Shown in pieces: positions 57,001 through 60,187 of a DNA stretch of 64,000 nucleotides. Each line of letters begins with the position of its first letter. Position 1 is the first letter of the stretch. The DNA lies in contig NC_062213.1 in NCBI RefSeq assembly GCF_902686445.1, positions 57,175,268 through 57,239,267 on the forward strand. The letters run 5' to 3'. The position numbers and the translations under genes were made by a program. This stretch comes from Sciurus carolinensis. Taxonomy: Eukaryota > Chordata > Mammalia > Rodentia > Sciuridae. The notes under the pieces were generated by a model that ran no database searches, was not told the DNA's origin, and saw only the letters and a program-made list of their open reading frames with translations.

Positions 57001-59463
57001 TTTCCTCATCTGCAAAATGTAAAAATAATAGTATTCACATTGTAGGATGTTGGAATTATTAAATGGCATTAATTCATTTTAAGTGCTTAGTACTAAAAGA
57101 CATTCAAAGTTTAATATAATATCCATTACTACCATTATTATTTCCTTCTTTAGAGATAGTACTAGCTGACATACAATGTCAAAGGTTTCTTAAATTTCTT
57201 AATGTTTTTTTGAAAACATTTTGATGACATAAAAAACAATTTGTTTTGTTTGAGTACCAGAAGTTTCCCCTAGAAAGTAAAATGGTAAGATTACCTCTGA
57301 ACACTATTGGCACTGATGGAAATAGAGATTCTATAACTTGGACAGTTTTATTTATTACTACTTTATCTACTTGATAGAAGCCAATGTTCTCTTGGTGTCC
57401 CAGATTTGACAAGCTTATTTCTGATTTTCTGTGCTTACTCACGTTTTTTCTAAAAAGCCATCTTTGTAAATAAATAACAATTAAATGAGTACCCATCTCA
57501 TATCTATTTTTAGTATAGGTTATACAATATATATATATCATATATGAATACTCTGTATTTATATATATATATATAAATATACGAGGTATTAGTAAAAAAA
57601 TTATATAGCAATATAGAAAATATAGAAAGCAATATAGAAAAAAAGGCAGAATACTTAATTATAATCTTATTAAACTTTAAAAAGATGTATTGATTAGAGT
57701 GGGACATAGAAAAATGAGCATACTAGTTCATGAGAGTGACAGGTTCTTTCACATTACCATTATTATTATGCTATTTGATGAATACATATAGGGAAGCATA
57801 AAAATTCTGCACTGTTCTTAGAGGTCCACACACCCTGTAAGTCAGGAAACCTTAGAGATTCCACCAGAAGTACAAAATTTTAGACAAATTAAATGAACAT
57901 ATGAGCTAGAGGTAATGTAAAAATACTGAGGTCTTTAAGAGAATTTGGAAAGTTCAGAAAGGGGAATGTTCTCAGGAATGCAGAGGTAAAATCAAACTTT
58001 CTTGTTCCTGCCCTTTTTTCACACCTATGTATAGTTGTCCCTCAGTATTGATGGACCTTCCCTCACTTACCAAATCTGTGGATGCTCAAATCCCTTAATA
58101 AAATGACACAGAATTTGTATATAACCTATGCATGTCCTGCAGGTTACTTATAATACCTAATACAAGTAAATATTTGTTACACTATATTGTTTGGGGAATA
58201 ATGACAGGAAAAAAGTCTGTATTTGTCTGGTACAGGTGCATTTTTCACCATATAGTTTTCAAATTGCAACTGACTGAATTTGAGAATGTGAAACCCCTGG
58301 ATGTGGAAAGCTAACTGTATTTCTACTACTCAAGTATATTCACTTACTTAAGTAAGCTTCAATTTGTAGTTTAAAAAAGTGTCCTGGAACCCTTACTAAA
58401 AAAAGGATGAAAAAATACCCTCCTATTTATCCTCAAAATCTGTTGCTAATCTTTAAAACTACTTAAATGTCATGTGCTAGTGTTACTAAATATGTAATTA
58501 AAAGAGATCTGAATTTGTGAATAAATTAAAAATAGGACAGATAAAATCAAGATTTAACCATTATAGTTACTTGTCATGTGACCTTGGTGCTTATGTGTAC
58601 TCTTTGTGGTTCAATTTTCTCATCTGAGAAATTAGGTAATATTATTAAGTTCATAGGATTATTAAGCAGATAAAGTAATACATGTAGAGGACTGACTACA
58701 ATATCTGGCCTAGAAAATATGCAATAACTAGTTATTATCTAAATGAAAATTTAACCATATTCAGAGGAATATGAATCCACATAGAGCTGCTCCATTATGT
58801 CTGCTTCATAGGTTACCTCTTTTTCCATTTTCTCTACATTGTACAGGTGGCCCTTTATAAGGGTCTCAGCAGGTGCTGAAACCTACCTTTGAGGCAGACA
58901 TCTGCCATTCTTTGATGAGGGCCAGATTTTGGGGTTAGACTATAGGACATAATTTCAACAGGTATATCCTTATTAATCATCTTTGCCAAAATAATCTAAA
59001 TAGTTTCAGTGTTATGTATTCCTTCTACTAAAAAATACATTTTTCCATGTTAAAAAATCAACTGAGTTGTCTACAAATTTTTAATGAAAGTTTAAACAAT
59101 ATTATTTTGTTCAGTGTTAAAGTTGTGAAAATGGCAACTGAATCTGAAAGCACAACCACCTTGAATTCCCTGCATTGATTATCACAATTATGGATACAAT
59201 TATAGTTTTCAAAATATCAAGTAAGATTCTGTTTTTATATTGCACTGAATTTTTAGTACAACTTAATATGATGGAAATAGAAGATTGTATATTTTAAAGC
59301 ATATACTCTTACAAAAATATAAAATTTAACTTTTCATCTATTCCTCTAGGAAGAAAAACCTTTAAAGGAACAGAAAAAGAATGACCCATGTTTCCTAAAG
59401 ACATTACTACAAAAGATAAAAACTTGTTGGAATAAAATTTTGAGGGGTATTAAAGAACACTGA
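1807..59463 (+). CDS. IL7: IL7, interleukin-7 (spliced, exon 1 outside window)
   Basis: Secreted four-helix cytokine that signals through IL7R and the common gamma chain and supports lymphocyte development and survival (family knowledge). Seen here: four coding exons, 1807-1930, 55179-55259, 56314-56445 and 59350-59463, all with AG acceptors and, where internal, GT donors. They join in frame to 149 codons and a TGA stop. About 7 more residues should come from exon 1, giving about 156 in total, close to the mouse length (154) and shorter than human (177). Six cysteines lie at the conserved places: DCD in exon 2, SNC and SCD in exon 3, NCT in exon 4, PCF and TCW in the last exon. Possible N-glycosylation sites are NES, NIS and NCT. 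The segment human IL7 carries between NCT and the EQKK motif is absent, as in mouse. No frame break was seen, so the gene looks intact. The promoter and 5' UTR are not in the window. Confidence 0.96.
1931..2489 (+). other. start of IL7 intron 2, no recognised element
   Basis: Begins with the donor GTATGT. AT-rich, with a short TATA/CATATA stretch near 2325-2350. No repeat family or exon recognised. Confidence 0.6.
2490..3118 (-). mobile_element. old L1 (L1M type) 3' part, left of an LTR insertion
   Basis: Read on the minus strand this matches the 3' UTR and 3' end of ORF2 of ancient mammalian L1s, including the reverse-complement form of the 'Lys-Lys-Ile-Tyr-His' end of ORF2 and the typical single-base decay. 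It stops where a MaLR-type LTR begins and resumes at 3807. Confidence 0.75.
3119..3806 (-). mobile_element. MaLR-like solo LTR with internal GAA/GGA expansion
   Basis: The element has TGTT...AACA ends and splits an old L1. Three more copies of the same LTR lie at 13560, 19650 and 46269, so it can be aligned to them. On the minus strand it starts TGTTATG and has the aaacctttcctcc-type region near its 3' end typical of MaLR LTRs. A 100-bp purine microsatellite has grown inside it. No internal retroviral sequence was seen, so it is a solo LTR. I could not find a matching 5-bp target duplication. The family name is by recognition only. Confidence 0.7.
3368..3467 (+). repeat. (GAA)n / (GGA)n purine microsatellite
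   Basis: About 11 GAA units pass into about 20 GGA units, flanked by GA-rich sequence, all within the LTR. The opposite strand is a pure pyrimidine run. The long proline- or leucine-rich open frames read from it are low-complexity artefacts. Confidence 0.95.
3807..3960 (-). mobile_element. old L1, continuation right of the LTR
   Basis: The L1 text interrupted at 3118 continues here (reverse-complement region around the 'ccaaagtggctgcacc' stretch, typical of L1 ORF2 3' sequence). Confidence 0.7.
4449..4489 (+). repeat. (AC)n microsatellite
   Basis: About 20 AC dinucleotides without interruption. Confidence 0.97.
4815..5100 (+). repeat. probable ancient mammalian interspersed repeat
   Basis: The run of 'tttgctaggtgcttcac', then a stretch about counted cells of the 'actcctatgag...tactcttattac' type and 'aagcagcagagccaggatctt', follows the layout of an old MIR/L2-class repeat. 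It is strongly diverged and the family is uncertain. The rest of 3960-6050 shows nothing I can name apart from the AC run. Confidence 0.4.
6055..6235 (+). mobile_element. sciurid L1 3' UTR fragment
   Basis: Purine-rich 'ataaataaatagaagg' followed by GGGAGG-rich sequence and a 'caatatgatgtataacc' end. A second + strand copy lies at 15910-16060. Only the 3' end is present (5'-truncated). Confidence 0.7.
6265..6738 (-). mobile_element. old L1M fragment, left half of a split element
   Basis: Minus-strand L1M 3' UTR and ORF2 end. The text breaks after 'agtcatattgct' and picks up again at about 10092 with 'ggttaactatcaaactc', which is the next stretch of the same L1 region. This shows an insertion in between. 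Confidence 0.75.
8731..9660 (-). repeat. tandem array of ~90-bp units in the L1 5' UTR
   Basis: Equivalent points recur at 8822, 8911, 9001, 9094, then after a microsatellite-bearing interruption at 9391, 9484 and 9570, a step of 86-93 bp. Each unit carries a 'gg(a/c)t(a/g)tgga' core, a short 'tcccag/ctcag' stretch and 'gatgctgg' or a variant. Units are well diverged from one another. Confidence 0.7.
9184..9321 (+). repeat. (AT)n and (TG)n microsatellites within the array
   Basis: A run of AT repeats (9184-9217) and a run of TG repeats (9283-9321) flank a 45-bp segment that is a second copy of sequence found at 8503-8547. Confidence 0.95.
10092..11075 (-). mobile_element. old L1M fragment, right half of a split element
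   Basis: Continues the element broken at 6738. It includes the reverse-complement ORF2 stretches around 'gagttaatttttatacat' and 'attgatctacatgtctagtc', in L1 order. It fades out near 11075. Confidence 0.75.
11076..12059 (+). other. intron 2, no recognised element
   Basis: Unique-looking AT-rich sequence. No exon, repeat family or RNA gene recognised. Confidence 0.5.
12060..12185 (+). mobile_element. MER5-like hAT DNA transposon fragment
   Basis: Contains 'gcttgttaaaacagatggct' followed by 'gggctccaccctcagaatg', the pattern of the short non-autonomous hAT-Charlie elements. The ends are decayed. Confidence 0.5.
12580..12790 (+). repeat. MIR-like sequence and left copy of a local duplication
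   Basis: The first part reads as a decayed MIR core ('actgtctcatttaaccc...ttgtctcctatgaatg'). The whole stretch recurs, diverged, at 13200-13378. Confidence 0.6.
13050..13198 (-). mobile_element. L1 ORF2 fragment
   Basis: Short minus-strand L1 piece ('tattccattgagccataaag', then 'ttttggttatttc') lying between the two copies of the local duplication. Confidence 0.6.
13200..13378 (+). repeat. right copy of the local duplication
   Basis: Aligns with 12620-12790 in the same orientation: 'tctcattta', 'tttgggact', 'ctttctagtgctcaa' or near matches, then the CTTCCTTC-rich end and 'tcatttacctcct'. Many substitutions and small gaps, so the duplication is old. Confidence 0.75.
13560..13997 (-). mobile_element. 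MaLR-like solo LTR
   Basis: Same family and orientation as the LTR at 3119. It shares the 'ctgtgactaaaggacctgat' end, the 'tcagaggtcttagtccat' block and the 'catccaaaccataaca' end. No internal viral sequence. The open frames crossing it are incidental. Confidence 0.75.
13998..14867 (+). other. intron 2, no recognised element
   Basis: AT-rich, no exon or repeat family recognised. Confidence 0.5.
14868..15251 (+). mobile_element. sciurid L1, ORF2 3' end (left part)
   Basis: Plus-strand L1 sequence running toward the end of ORF2 ('accaccatatgacccagaga', 'gaaaatgtggtacctatac'). It breaks at 'actaagtg' and continues at 15569. Confidence 0.8.
15252..15568 (+). mobile_element. poly(A)-tailed insert(s) inside the L1
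   Basis: Flanked by AAGTG on both sides (15247-15251 and 15569-15573), exactly where L1 text is interrupted. The insert has two parts. The first, to about 15340, looks like the tail of an L1 3' UTR with its own A-run. The second, 15341-15568, is of unknown origin and ends in AATAAATAAT, then about 25 bp later a run of A's, as a retrocopied transcript would. Confidence 0.6.
15569..16063 (+). mobile_element. sciurid L1 3' UTR (right part)
   Basis: Continues the L1 broken at 15251 ('gtgaaataagccagattcaa'). Then follows the purine-rich 3' UTR with 'gggaggaaggagggatagg' and a second UTR segment from about 15910 resembling 6055-6235. Confidence 0.8.
16064..16489 (+). other. intron 2, A-rich tract near the end
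   Basis: AT-rich. A run of about 19 A's at 16450 followed by AAAAG repeats, probably an old retroposon tail. Otherwise nothing recognised. Confidence 0.5.
16490..17621 (+). mobile_element. ancient L1 ORF2 remnant, first piece
   Basis: Plus-strand L1 ORF2 text ('gatatctataagaaactcac', 'agatcttggaccataaaaca', 'aactacagtaatca'), many stops. It stops where a minus-strand L1 3' end begins and continues at 18290. Confidence 0.75.
17622..18289 (-). mobile_element. sciurid L1 3' end inserted in the ancient L1
   Basis: Minus-strand L1 3' UTR: T-rich left end (the A-tail), pyrimidine-rich CCTTTCCCTT blocks and then the region just upstream of the UTR ('ccatttccattttctg'-type text decayed to 'gttccattcatttcccag'). 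Contains TA/CA microsatellites at 17873-17938 and TG/TA at 18257-18284. 5'-truncated. Confidence 0.75.
18290..18558 (+). mobile_element. ancient L1 ORF2 remnant, second piece
   Basis: Continues the + strand L1 ('acccaaaatggatcatagac', 'tataaaagcaataaagc'). Broken at 18559 by a SINE. Confidence 0.75.
18559..18763 (+). mobile_element. B1-dID SINE
   Basis: Full dimer. The B1 half ('gtgcactcatgtaatcccag', 'gggaggctgagccaggagaa') is joined to an ID half ('ataactcagtggttcagtgc', 'gagttcaatctctgg'). Pol III-type retroposon of squirrels and relatives. Inserted in the ancient L1. Confidence 0.9.
18764..19649 (+). mobile_element. ancient L1 ORF2 remnant, third piece
   Basis: The L1 resumes right after the SINE: 'gggcagaagatctgaacaa', 'tcagtagggaattgcaaac', 'cagaccagtggttgctaggg'. 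Broken again at 19650 by an LTR. Confidence 0.75.
19650..20079 (-). mobile_element. MaLR-like solo LTR
   Basis: Third copy of the LTR family, minus orientation: 'tagtcagttttttcaccact' at the left and 'tatctaaaccatagca' at the right. It interrupts the L1 3' region precisely between 'cacaacttcatgcat' and 'acatttgtaaaaactcat'. Confidence 0.75.
20080..20275 (+). mobile_element. ancient L1 3' UTR, fourth piece
   Basis: Last piece of the + strand L1: 'acacaaagaatgaagcctaa' and the 3' UTR pattern after it. It fades out near 20275. Confidence 0.65.
20276..21239 (+). other. intron 2, no recognised element
   Basis: No exon or repeat family recognised. The short open frame at 20980-21186 has no recognisable domain. 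Confidence 0.45.
21240..21870 (-). mobile_element. candidate retroviral LTR, family unknown
   Basis: Read on the minus strand there is a TATA-like ATAAAA (21543-21548) and, about 210 bp further, AATAAA (21331-21336) followed by C/T-rich sequence and 'tggcacaaccaggcacc'. This TATA-to-poly(A) layout is typical of an LTR. The ends are not defined and no internal viral sequence is seen. Confidence 0.4.
22085..22525 (+). mobile_element. MLT1-type (MaLR) LTR
   Basis: Follows the MLT1 pattern: 'caccgtatttgg', then 'tctggattaggtggatccta', 'aagacaaagactgagactgg', 'gccagggactgctattgcag', 'caacgccttgattttg' and 'ctgtgaaggaataaatctct' (poly(A) signal), ending near 'gttacatcagtca'. Decayed, solo. Confidence 0.8.
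22785..22910 (+). mobile_element. old L1 (L1ME type) 3' end
   Basis: 'caggctatgcacgtgttggg' and 'tctctgtaccttcctctcaa' followed by 'ctgtgaagtgaaaacagctc' match the terminal 3' UTR of old L1s. Confidence 0.7.
22990..23815 (+). mobile_element. old L1 ORF2 3' end and 3' UTR
   Basis: Plus-strand ORF2 end in order: 'tgcaaatcaaaaccacaatg', 'tggcgaggatgtgaagaaag', 'tattgttcacagtagccaag', 'gtgtccattaacaaatac', 'acaacatggatgaacttaga', then the post-ORF segment 'ggctggggagggtagaag'. Several stops; inactive. Confidence 0.85.
23816..25029 (+). other. intron 2, no recognised element apart from a small repeat
   Basis: T-rich start, short TA run near 23985, AT-rich remainder. Holds a 25-bp direct repeat at 24871-24895 and 24904-24928. 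No exon or named repeat seen. Confidence 0.5.
25030..25114 (+). repeat. (GGAA)n microsatellite
   Basis: About 15 GGAA units with a GGGA lead-in. Open frames on both strands here are low-complexity artefacts. GGAA arrays can bind ETS factors in principle; nothing else supports that here. Confidence 0.95.
25300..25420 (+). mobile_element. L2 3' end fragment
   Basis: 'gactctgtcttagtcaccgt', 'atccccagcatctagaatat', 'tgaatgaat' follow the conserved L2 terminal sequence. Confidence 0.7.
25485..25848 (-). mobile_element. MST/MLT1-type (MaLR) LTR
   Basis: Reverse-complement MaLR pattern: 'agactgggtagttcataa', 'tcctggtgaaagcc', 'ctccaccctcctgccttaat', 'ctcctaatgccatcac', 'gatttcaacatatgaattg', ending 'cagaacatagca'. 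Distinct family from the four LTRs described elsewhere in the window. Confidence 0.75.
25849..27270 (+). other. intron 2, no named repeat
   Basis: Apparently unique sequence. A short imperfect internal repeat (tataatttta three times, ctaaggagag twice) lies at 26570-26640. No exon recognised. Confidence 0.5.
27271..27398 (-). mobile_element. decayed B1-dID SINE, partial
   Basis: T-rich tail, then 'attggagattgcatctatgg', 'tctaagccacatctcc' (ID half) and 'gagacagggtcttgctaagt' (start of B1 half), all reverse-complement. Most of the B1 half is missing. Confidence 0.75.
27399..28249 (+). other. intron 2, no recognised element
   Basis: No exon or repeat family recognised. Confidence 0.5.
28250..28455 (+). 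mobile_element. MIR
   Basis: 'attttatagctgtgtgacaa', 'aattacttagtatttc', 'ggagttactataaggattaa' and 'ttagtaagcattcaa' are MIR core and tail features in order. Confidence 0.8.
28850..29040 (+). mobile_element. MIR
   Basis: 'gcttgggttcagaactttac', 'gattttggacaagtctcttc', 'gagcctcactttcctaattc' follow the MIR consensus. Confidence 0.75.
29041..30849 (+). other. intron 2, no named repeat
   Basis: Apparently unique AT-rich sequence, one of the longest repeat-poor stretches in the window. No exon-like open frame with splice sites that I can support. Confidence 0.5.
30850..31095 (+). mobile_element. L2 fragment
   Basis: 'ttataagttatcactcgttg', 'acccaatgcagaattcattc' and 'tatctgggcttttc', followed by 'tttgctctgtgtttcctatt' and 'ctggaatctcct', resemble the L2 ORF2 3' region. 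Diverged. Confidence 0.55.
31100..31181 (+). repeat. 41-bp tandem duplication
   Basis: Two adjacent copies (31100-31140, 31141-31181), each starting 'aatcacatacagaaatc', with three mismatches, all in the second half. Confidence 0.95.
31182..32389 (+). other. intron 2, no recognised element
   Basis: No exon or named repeat recognised. Confidence 0.5.
32390..32526 (+). mobile_element. B1 SINE monomer
   Basis: 'gctgggtgtagtggctcagg', 'gtagtcccagctactctgg', 'aagcaggagaatcatttta', then an A-rich tail. No ID half follows. Confidence 0.8.
32527..34077 (+). other. intron 2, no named repeat
   Basis: AT-rich sequence with short A and TA runs. No exon recognised. Confidence 0.45.
34078..34111 (+). 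repeat. (AC)n microsatellite
   Basis: About 17 AC units. Confidence 0.97.
34195..34690 (+). mobile_element. old L1/HAL1-like 3' fragment
   Basis: 'tcagggaaatgcaaattaaa', 'gaggcataatttttcacata', 'ggcactggcaagaacac', 'atgtctattataacattg' and 'tggttatgaaa' follow the L1 ORF2 end, strongly diverged. Confidence 0.65.
34691..35429 (+). other. intron 2, no recognised element
   Basis: No exon or named repeat recognised. Short (TA)n near 34765. Confidence 0.45.
35430..35522 (-). mobile_element. ancient L1M 3' UTR, piece 1 of a much-interrupted element
   Basis: 'caccagttttaggttcacag' is the minus-strand 3' UTR of an old L1. It is cut at the target site of the L1 at 35523-40401 and continues at 40402. 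Confidence 0.65.
36261..36781 (-). pseudogene. L1 ORF2 remnant, reverse transcriptase domain
   Basis: Two overlapping frames together carry the RT region: [13 protein letters not shown] and [20 protein letters not shown] in 36449-36781, then [21 protein letters not shown] in 36261-36452. The frame breaks between them. The catalytic FADD box reads FAND (changed codon at 36456-36458). Confidence 0.85.
37771..37965 (-). pseudogene. L1 ORF2 remnant, end of endonuclease domain
   Basis: [14 protein letters not shown], then [12 protein letters not shown], matches the C-terminal end of the L1 endonuclease and the linker after it. The expected SDH motif reads SHH. The upstream catalytic part of the domain is absent. 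Confidence 0.75.
38289..38639 (-). pseudogene. L1 ORF1 remnant
   Basis: Open stretch of 116 codons. The first half is coiled-coil-like ([20 protein letters not shown]). Then comes [20 protein letters not shown], the typical L1 ORF1p junction into the RNA-binding domain. The RNA-binding and C-terminal domains that should follow are missing. Confidence 0.85.
38900..40401 (-). promoter_or_regulatory. L1 5' UTR / internal promoter region
   Basis: The GC-richest stretch of the window. It carries a YY1-type CCAAGATGGCG at the very start of the element (40386-40396, minus), two CTCF-like motifs (39845-39858 and 39461-39473) and an imperfect AAAGGCAGRCAA(A)TG motif at 40139, 40161 and 40221. Long open frames on both strands here reflect few stops in GC-rich DNA. 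Confidence 0.6.
40402..40532 (-). mobile_element. ancient L1M 3' UTR, piece 2
   Basis: Resumes the element cut at 35522: 'gataacacacagtccctag' and 'tatcaaggttcactcttagt' follow the L1M 3' UTR in reverse complement. Interrupted by the SINE at 40550. Confidence 0.75.
40550..40701 (-). mobile_element. B1-dID SINE, 5'-truncated, with target duplication
   Basis: T-run (A-tail), then 'ggtactggggattgaactca' (ID half) and 'gagacagggtctcactgagt' (B1 half), truncated in the B1 half. Flanked by CTTAGTGTTGTACATTC (40533-40549) and CTTAGTGTTGTACATCC (40702-40718), 16 of 17 matching. Confidence 0.95.
40702..41561 (-). mobile_element. ancient L1M 3' UTR and ORF2 end, piece 3
   Basis: Old L1 text in order: 'taacccttaaaaaccactga', 'attccattgtctggaagtgc', 'caatgaataaagccactata', 'aagattgctggattgtatat', 'tttggtccattatttttact'. 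Stops at 41561 within 'gtataaataatgga'. Confidence 0.8.
41562..42799 (-). mobile_element. younger sciurid L1, 5'-truncated, inside the ancient L1M
   Basis: T-rich left end, pyrimidine-rich 3' UTR (CCCCCTCCCTTCCC), 'tggcttatttcacttatcat', 'tctttatccattcatctgtt', then ORF2 end text to 'gtccttgatccacatagagt'. Less decayed than the L1M around it. The older element resumes at about 42800. No clear target duplication found. Confidence 0.8.
42800..43680 (-). mobile_element. ancient L1M ORF2, piece 4
   Basis: 'gaatattttctcccagactg', 'ttttgcaaagcagaagtttc', 'aggttttctcctaggtcatc', 'gcatgtcatgttttt'-type text decayed, ending 'ttatttgttcattactggta', where MER2 enters at a TA. Confidence 0.8.
43681..44043 (+). 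mobile_element. MER2 (Tigger-like) DNA transposon
   Basis: Starts CAGTCATCCCTTAATACC and carries 'gggggactggttccaaact', 'tatcaaaatctatggctgct', 'ttgtttagggaatgacaag'. Flanked by TA on both sides, and the L1 text reads straight across the two ends. Non-autonomous; no transposase. Confidence 0.9.
44044..46268 (-). mobile_element. ancient L1M ORF2, piece 5
   Basis: Continues at 'tacataggaaagcatttgac'. Old L1 ORF2 reverse complement follows ('ggaactgatagaatttctcc' type, 'ccagctatctttccattatt', 'ttgatggattaagtagtcta'). Interrupted by an LTR at 46269. Confidence 0.75.
46269..46734 (+). mobile_element. MaLR-like solo LTR
   Basis: Fourth copy of the LTR family, here on the + strand. TGTTATGG start, 'aaaagctcatgtgtgag', 'ccctgatatggattaactgg', 'gtaactgtaggcagg', 'gacctaaataaacttttcct' (poly(A) signal) and 'agtaaca' end. 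Confidence 0.8.
46735..47990 (-). mobile_element. ancient L1M 5' region, piece 6
   Basis: 'gctttgcaattgtttattga', 'gtaaataggctgatagtgat', 'gagcttgtgtccctggtctg', 'agtcaggctctgatatgacc', 'tactggatgtgaacttatga' and 'ttctttctccaatttggtga' match the far 5' part of old L1M elements. It holds (AC)n at 46900-46938 and T-rich runs at 47650-47710. Confidence 0.65.
46900..46938 (+). repeat. (AC)n microsatellite
   Basis: About 19 AC units. Confidence 0.97.
47991..49094 (+). other. intron 2, no named repeat
   Basis: AT-rich sequence with a (TTG)n run at about 48788-48806. A 93-codon open frame ends here (47913-48194). I recognise no protein family in it and it has no supporting splice or promoter signal. 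Confidence 0.45.
49095..49350 (-). mobile_element. sciurid L1 3' end carrying telomere-like hexamers
   Basis: T-rich left end (A-tail), 'acatagggcaatgatgttta' as in the other minus-strand L1 3' UTRs, pyrimidine-rich CCCTTCCCCCCCACCCC, then six consecutive hexamers of CCCTAA type at 49250-49285. Confidence 0.65.
49560..49750 (+). mobile_element. probable L2 fragment, left of a SINE
   Basis: 'ccttccatactctctagcat' to 'ccttcctgctttcctttgct' resembles the L2 ORF2 3' region. It appears to continue after the SINE (about 49987-50345), ending in a 'ggcacatggtggatgctcaa' stretch and 'gaataaatgac', typical of the L2 3' end. Confidence 0.55.
49763..49974 (-). mobile_element. B1-dID SINE, full length, with target duplication
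   Basis: T-run, 'ggtacctgggattgaactca', 'ccaccactgagccacatccc', 'gagacagggtctcactgagt', 'cctcctgcttcagcctcggc'. Both ID and B1 halves present. Flanked by TCCTTTGCTGTC (49751-49762) and TCCTTTGCTGCC (49975-49986), 11 of 12 matching. Confidence 0.95.
49987..50350 (+). mobile_element. probable L2 fragment, right of the SINE
   Basis: Continuation of the L2-like sequence, ending with the L2 terminal pattern at 50310-50350. Confidence 0.5.
50351..51194 (+). other. intron 2, no named repeat except (AT)n
   Basis: A TA-rich microsatellite lies at 51056-51092. No exon or named family recognised. Confidence 0.5.
51195..51560 (+). mobile_element. ancient mammalian LTR-like repeat
   Basis: 'ccttgacacttctttcaca', 'ccttccccttgagtgtggat', 'ttagtgactcactcatacca', 'gtaaggacactgaagaaag' and 'tcctccagtcctagttaagc' follow a well-known old mammalian repeat of MLT1 style. 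The exact family is uncertain. Confidence 0.55.
51855..52258 (+). mobile_element. MLT1-type (MaLR) LTR
   Basis: 'gatattgaattctgatccct', 'gacagagtttaactatatga', 'aatgctggcaaccatcagaa', 'ctgatttctgacctacag'-type text, 'tatgagataataaactttta' (poly(A) signal) and 'ttgttacagcagccctggga'. A 78-bp part of it recurs at 52949. Confidence 0.7.
52423..52562 (+). mobile_element. ID element with perfect 13-bp target duplication
   Basis: 'ggggctggggttctagatca' (pol III A-box region), 'gagtgcttgtctcatatgtg', 'ctgggttcaatcctcagacc' (B box), then an AAATAAATAAAATAAA tail. Flanked by AGAATATACATCA at 52410-52422 and 52563-52575, identical. tRNA-derived SINE of rodents. Confidence 0.95.
52949..53026 (+). repeat. 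second copy of a 78-bp piece of the MLT1 LTR
   Basis: Matches 51934-52013 from 'tttgacacagggagattaac' through 'tctttgtcatggggagattt' to 'tagacacaca', with few mismatches and one short gap. Same orientation, about 1 kb apart. Confidence 0.9.
53027..54394 (+). other. intron 2, no recognised element
   Basis: AT-rich. No exon or named repeat recognised. Confidence 0.5.
54395..54548 (-). mobile_element. sciurid L1 3' UTR fragment
   Basis: 'ttcattgtacacaaatgggg', 'tttctatggttgtacacgat', 'cataccatttgtgtaatcat', 'acatagggtaatgatgtc' match the terminal 3' UTR of the L1 at 35523. Short and 5'-truncated. Confidence 0.8.
54549..55178 (+). other. end of IL7 intron 2
   Basis: No named repeat. Ends with a T-rich tract and TTATTATAG, the acceptor of exon 3. 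Confidence 0.6.
55179..55259 (+). CDS. IL7: IL7 exon 3
   Basis: This exon has 27 codons in phase 0, with acceptor TTATTATAG before it and donor GTAATG after it. It encodes [10 protein letters not shown], then [17 protein letters not shown]. It holds conserved cysteines 2 and 3 and a possible glycosylation site, NES. The FFKRH and CDDTK pieces match the family closely. It follows a 53-kb intron. Confidence 0.95.
55260..56313 (+). other. IL7 intron 3
   Basis: 1.05 kb, from GTAATG to the exon 4 acceptor. No repeat family recognised. Confidence 0.85.
56314..56445 (+). CDS. IL7: IL7 exon 4
   Basis: This exon has 44 codons, phase 0 at both ends. The acceptor is TATAATAG and the donor GTAAGC. It starts [19 protein letters not shown], the best conserved helix of the family, and ends LLNCTSK. 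It contains cysteine 4 and two possible glycosylation sites (NIS, NCT). The ending CTSK, followed directly by EEK in the next exon, is the mouse arrangement. Confidence 0.96.
56985..57150 (+). mobile_element. MIR fragment
   Basis: 'tttcctcatctgcaaaatgt', 'attgtaggatgttggaatta', 'agtgcttagtactaaaag' follow the MIR 3' half. Confidence 0.7.
58032..58317 (+). mobile_element. MER2 (Tigger-like) DNA transposon
   Basis: 'agttgtccctcagtattgat', 'aaatctgtggatgctcaaat', 'ttgtttggggaataatgaca', 'cccctggatgtggaaagcta', ending CTAACTG. TA on each side (58030-58031 and 58318-58319). Confidence 0.92.
58555..58730 (+). mobile_element. MIR
   Basis: 'acttgtcatgtgaccttggt', 'ggttcaattttctcatctga', 'ttcataggattattaagcag' follow MIR. 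Confidence 0.75.
59350..59463 (+). CDS. IL7: IL7 last coding exon
   Basis: This exon has 37 codons plus the stop TGA (59461-59463), after acceptor TTCCTCTAG. It encodes [17 protein letters not shown], then a helix ending [14 protein letters not shown]. It carries cysteines 5 and 6. The C-terminal KEH matches the human ending rather than the shorter mouse one. Confidence 0.95.
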   Translation, partial: EEKPLKEQKKNDPCFLKTLLQKIKTCWNKILRGIKEH

Positions 59464-60095
59464 AAACTATGGAGTGGCAATATAGAAACATAAACATCTT
59501 TCAAGAATTGATCTGCTTATGCAGTTTTTCAGGATAGAAAACCTCCTAGAAGTTACTGAATGCATTCTGGTAAGAGTGATTGGAACAATTGAGAAATCCA
59601 TATTGTAGTACCCGGAGATGGACATAAACAATGAAAGCTGAATGCTGCACATCAACAAAAGTTTCATATTCATGTGGACGTATGTCATTTGGTATTGAGA
59701 CTATACCAATTTTGAAAGACAATCATGTAAGGTATTGGTTGCAATAATACTTTCTAAACCTGTGTAAATATTTCAGGAGAAAACATCAAATCTATGAAGA
59801 ATATAAAGGTTTTAAAGATTCAAAATTAAAACTTTTATTACCAAAGCAATTCAGTGACCCACTGTGCATCCATGTACTGTATTATGAGTGTAAATTTTCA
59901 TCTTTTGTAATGGAGATGTTTTAGGGTTAACATTGATGTATGGATAATGCTCAGAGAACAAGAGTATCCTACATTTTGAAAAACGGCATCATAAAGAAGT
60001 TCAAGATACTTAAGAGAGATCTCAAGAGACATAATTAAATATGAATGTATAACACAGTGCCTTCAATAACAGTATAGCAAATCTTCTTAAATGAA

Positions 60096-60101
60096 AATAA
60101 A
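60096..60101 (+). promoter_or_regulatory. candidate poly(A) signal AATAAA, IL7
   Basis: First AATAAA downstream of the IL7 stop codon, 633 bp past it. Confidence 0.5.
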
Positions 60102-60181
60102 GGATACTTTCAAAAAATAGAAATTCACTTACTCTAAGGATGCTAAACCTTAGTACTGAGTAACTTTTATCATTTGTGTAT

Positions 60182-60187
60182 AATAAA
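60182..60187 (+). promoter_or_regulatory. candidate poly(A) signal AATAAA, IL7
   Basis: Second AATAAA, 80 bp after the first. It is followed by T- and GT-containing sequence that could serve as a downstream element. Which of the two signals is used cannot be decided from sequence. Confidence 0.5.

Larger units (their letters stand above)
56446..59349 (+). other. IL7 intron 4 (no counterpart of human exon 5 seen)
   Basis: 2.9 kb. Holds two MIR fragments, a MER2 and a TA-rich stretch near 57525-57580. I scanned it for a coding segment like the human extra exon (GRKPAAL...) and saw none. Confidence 0.75.
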
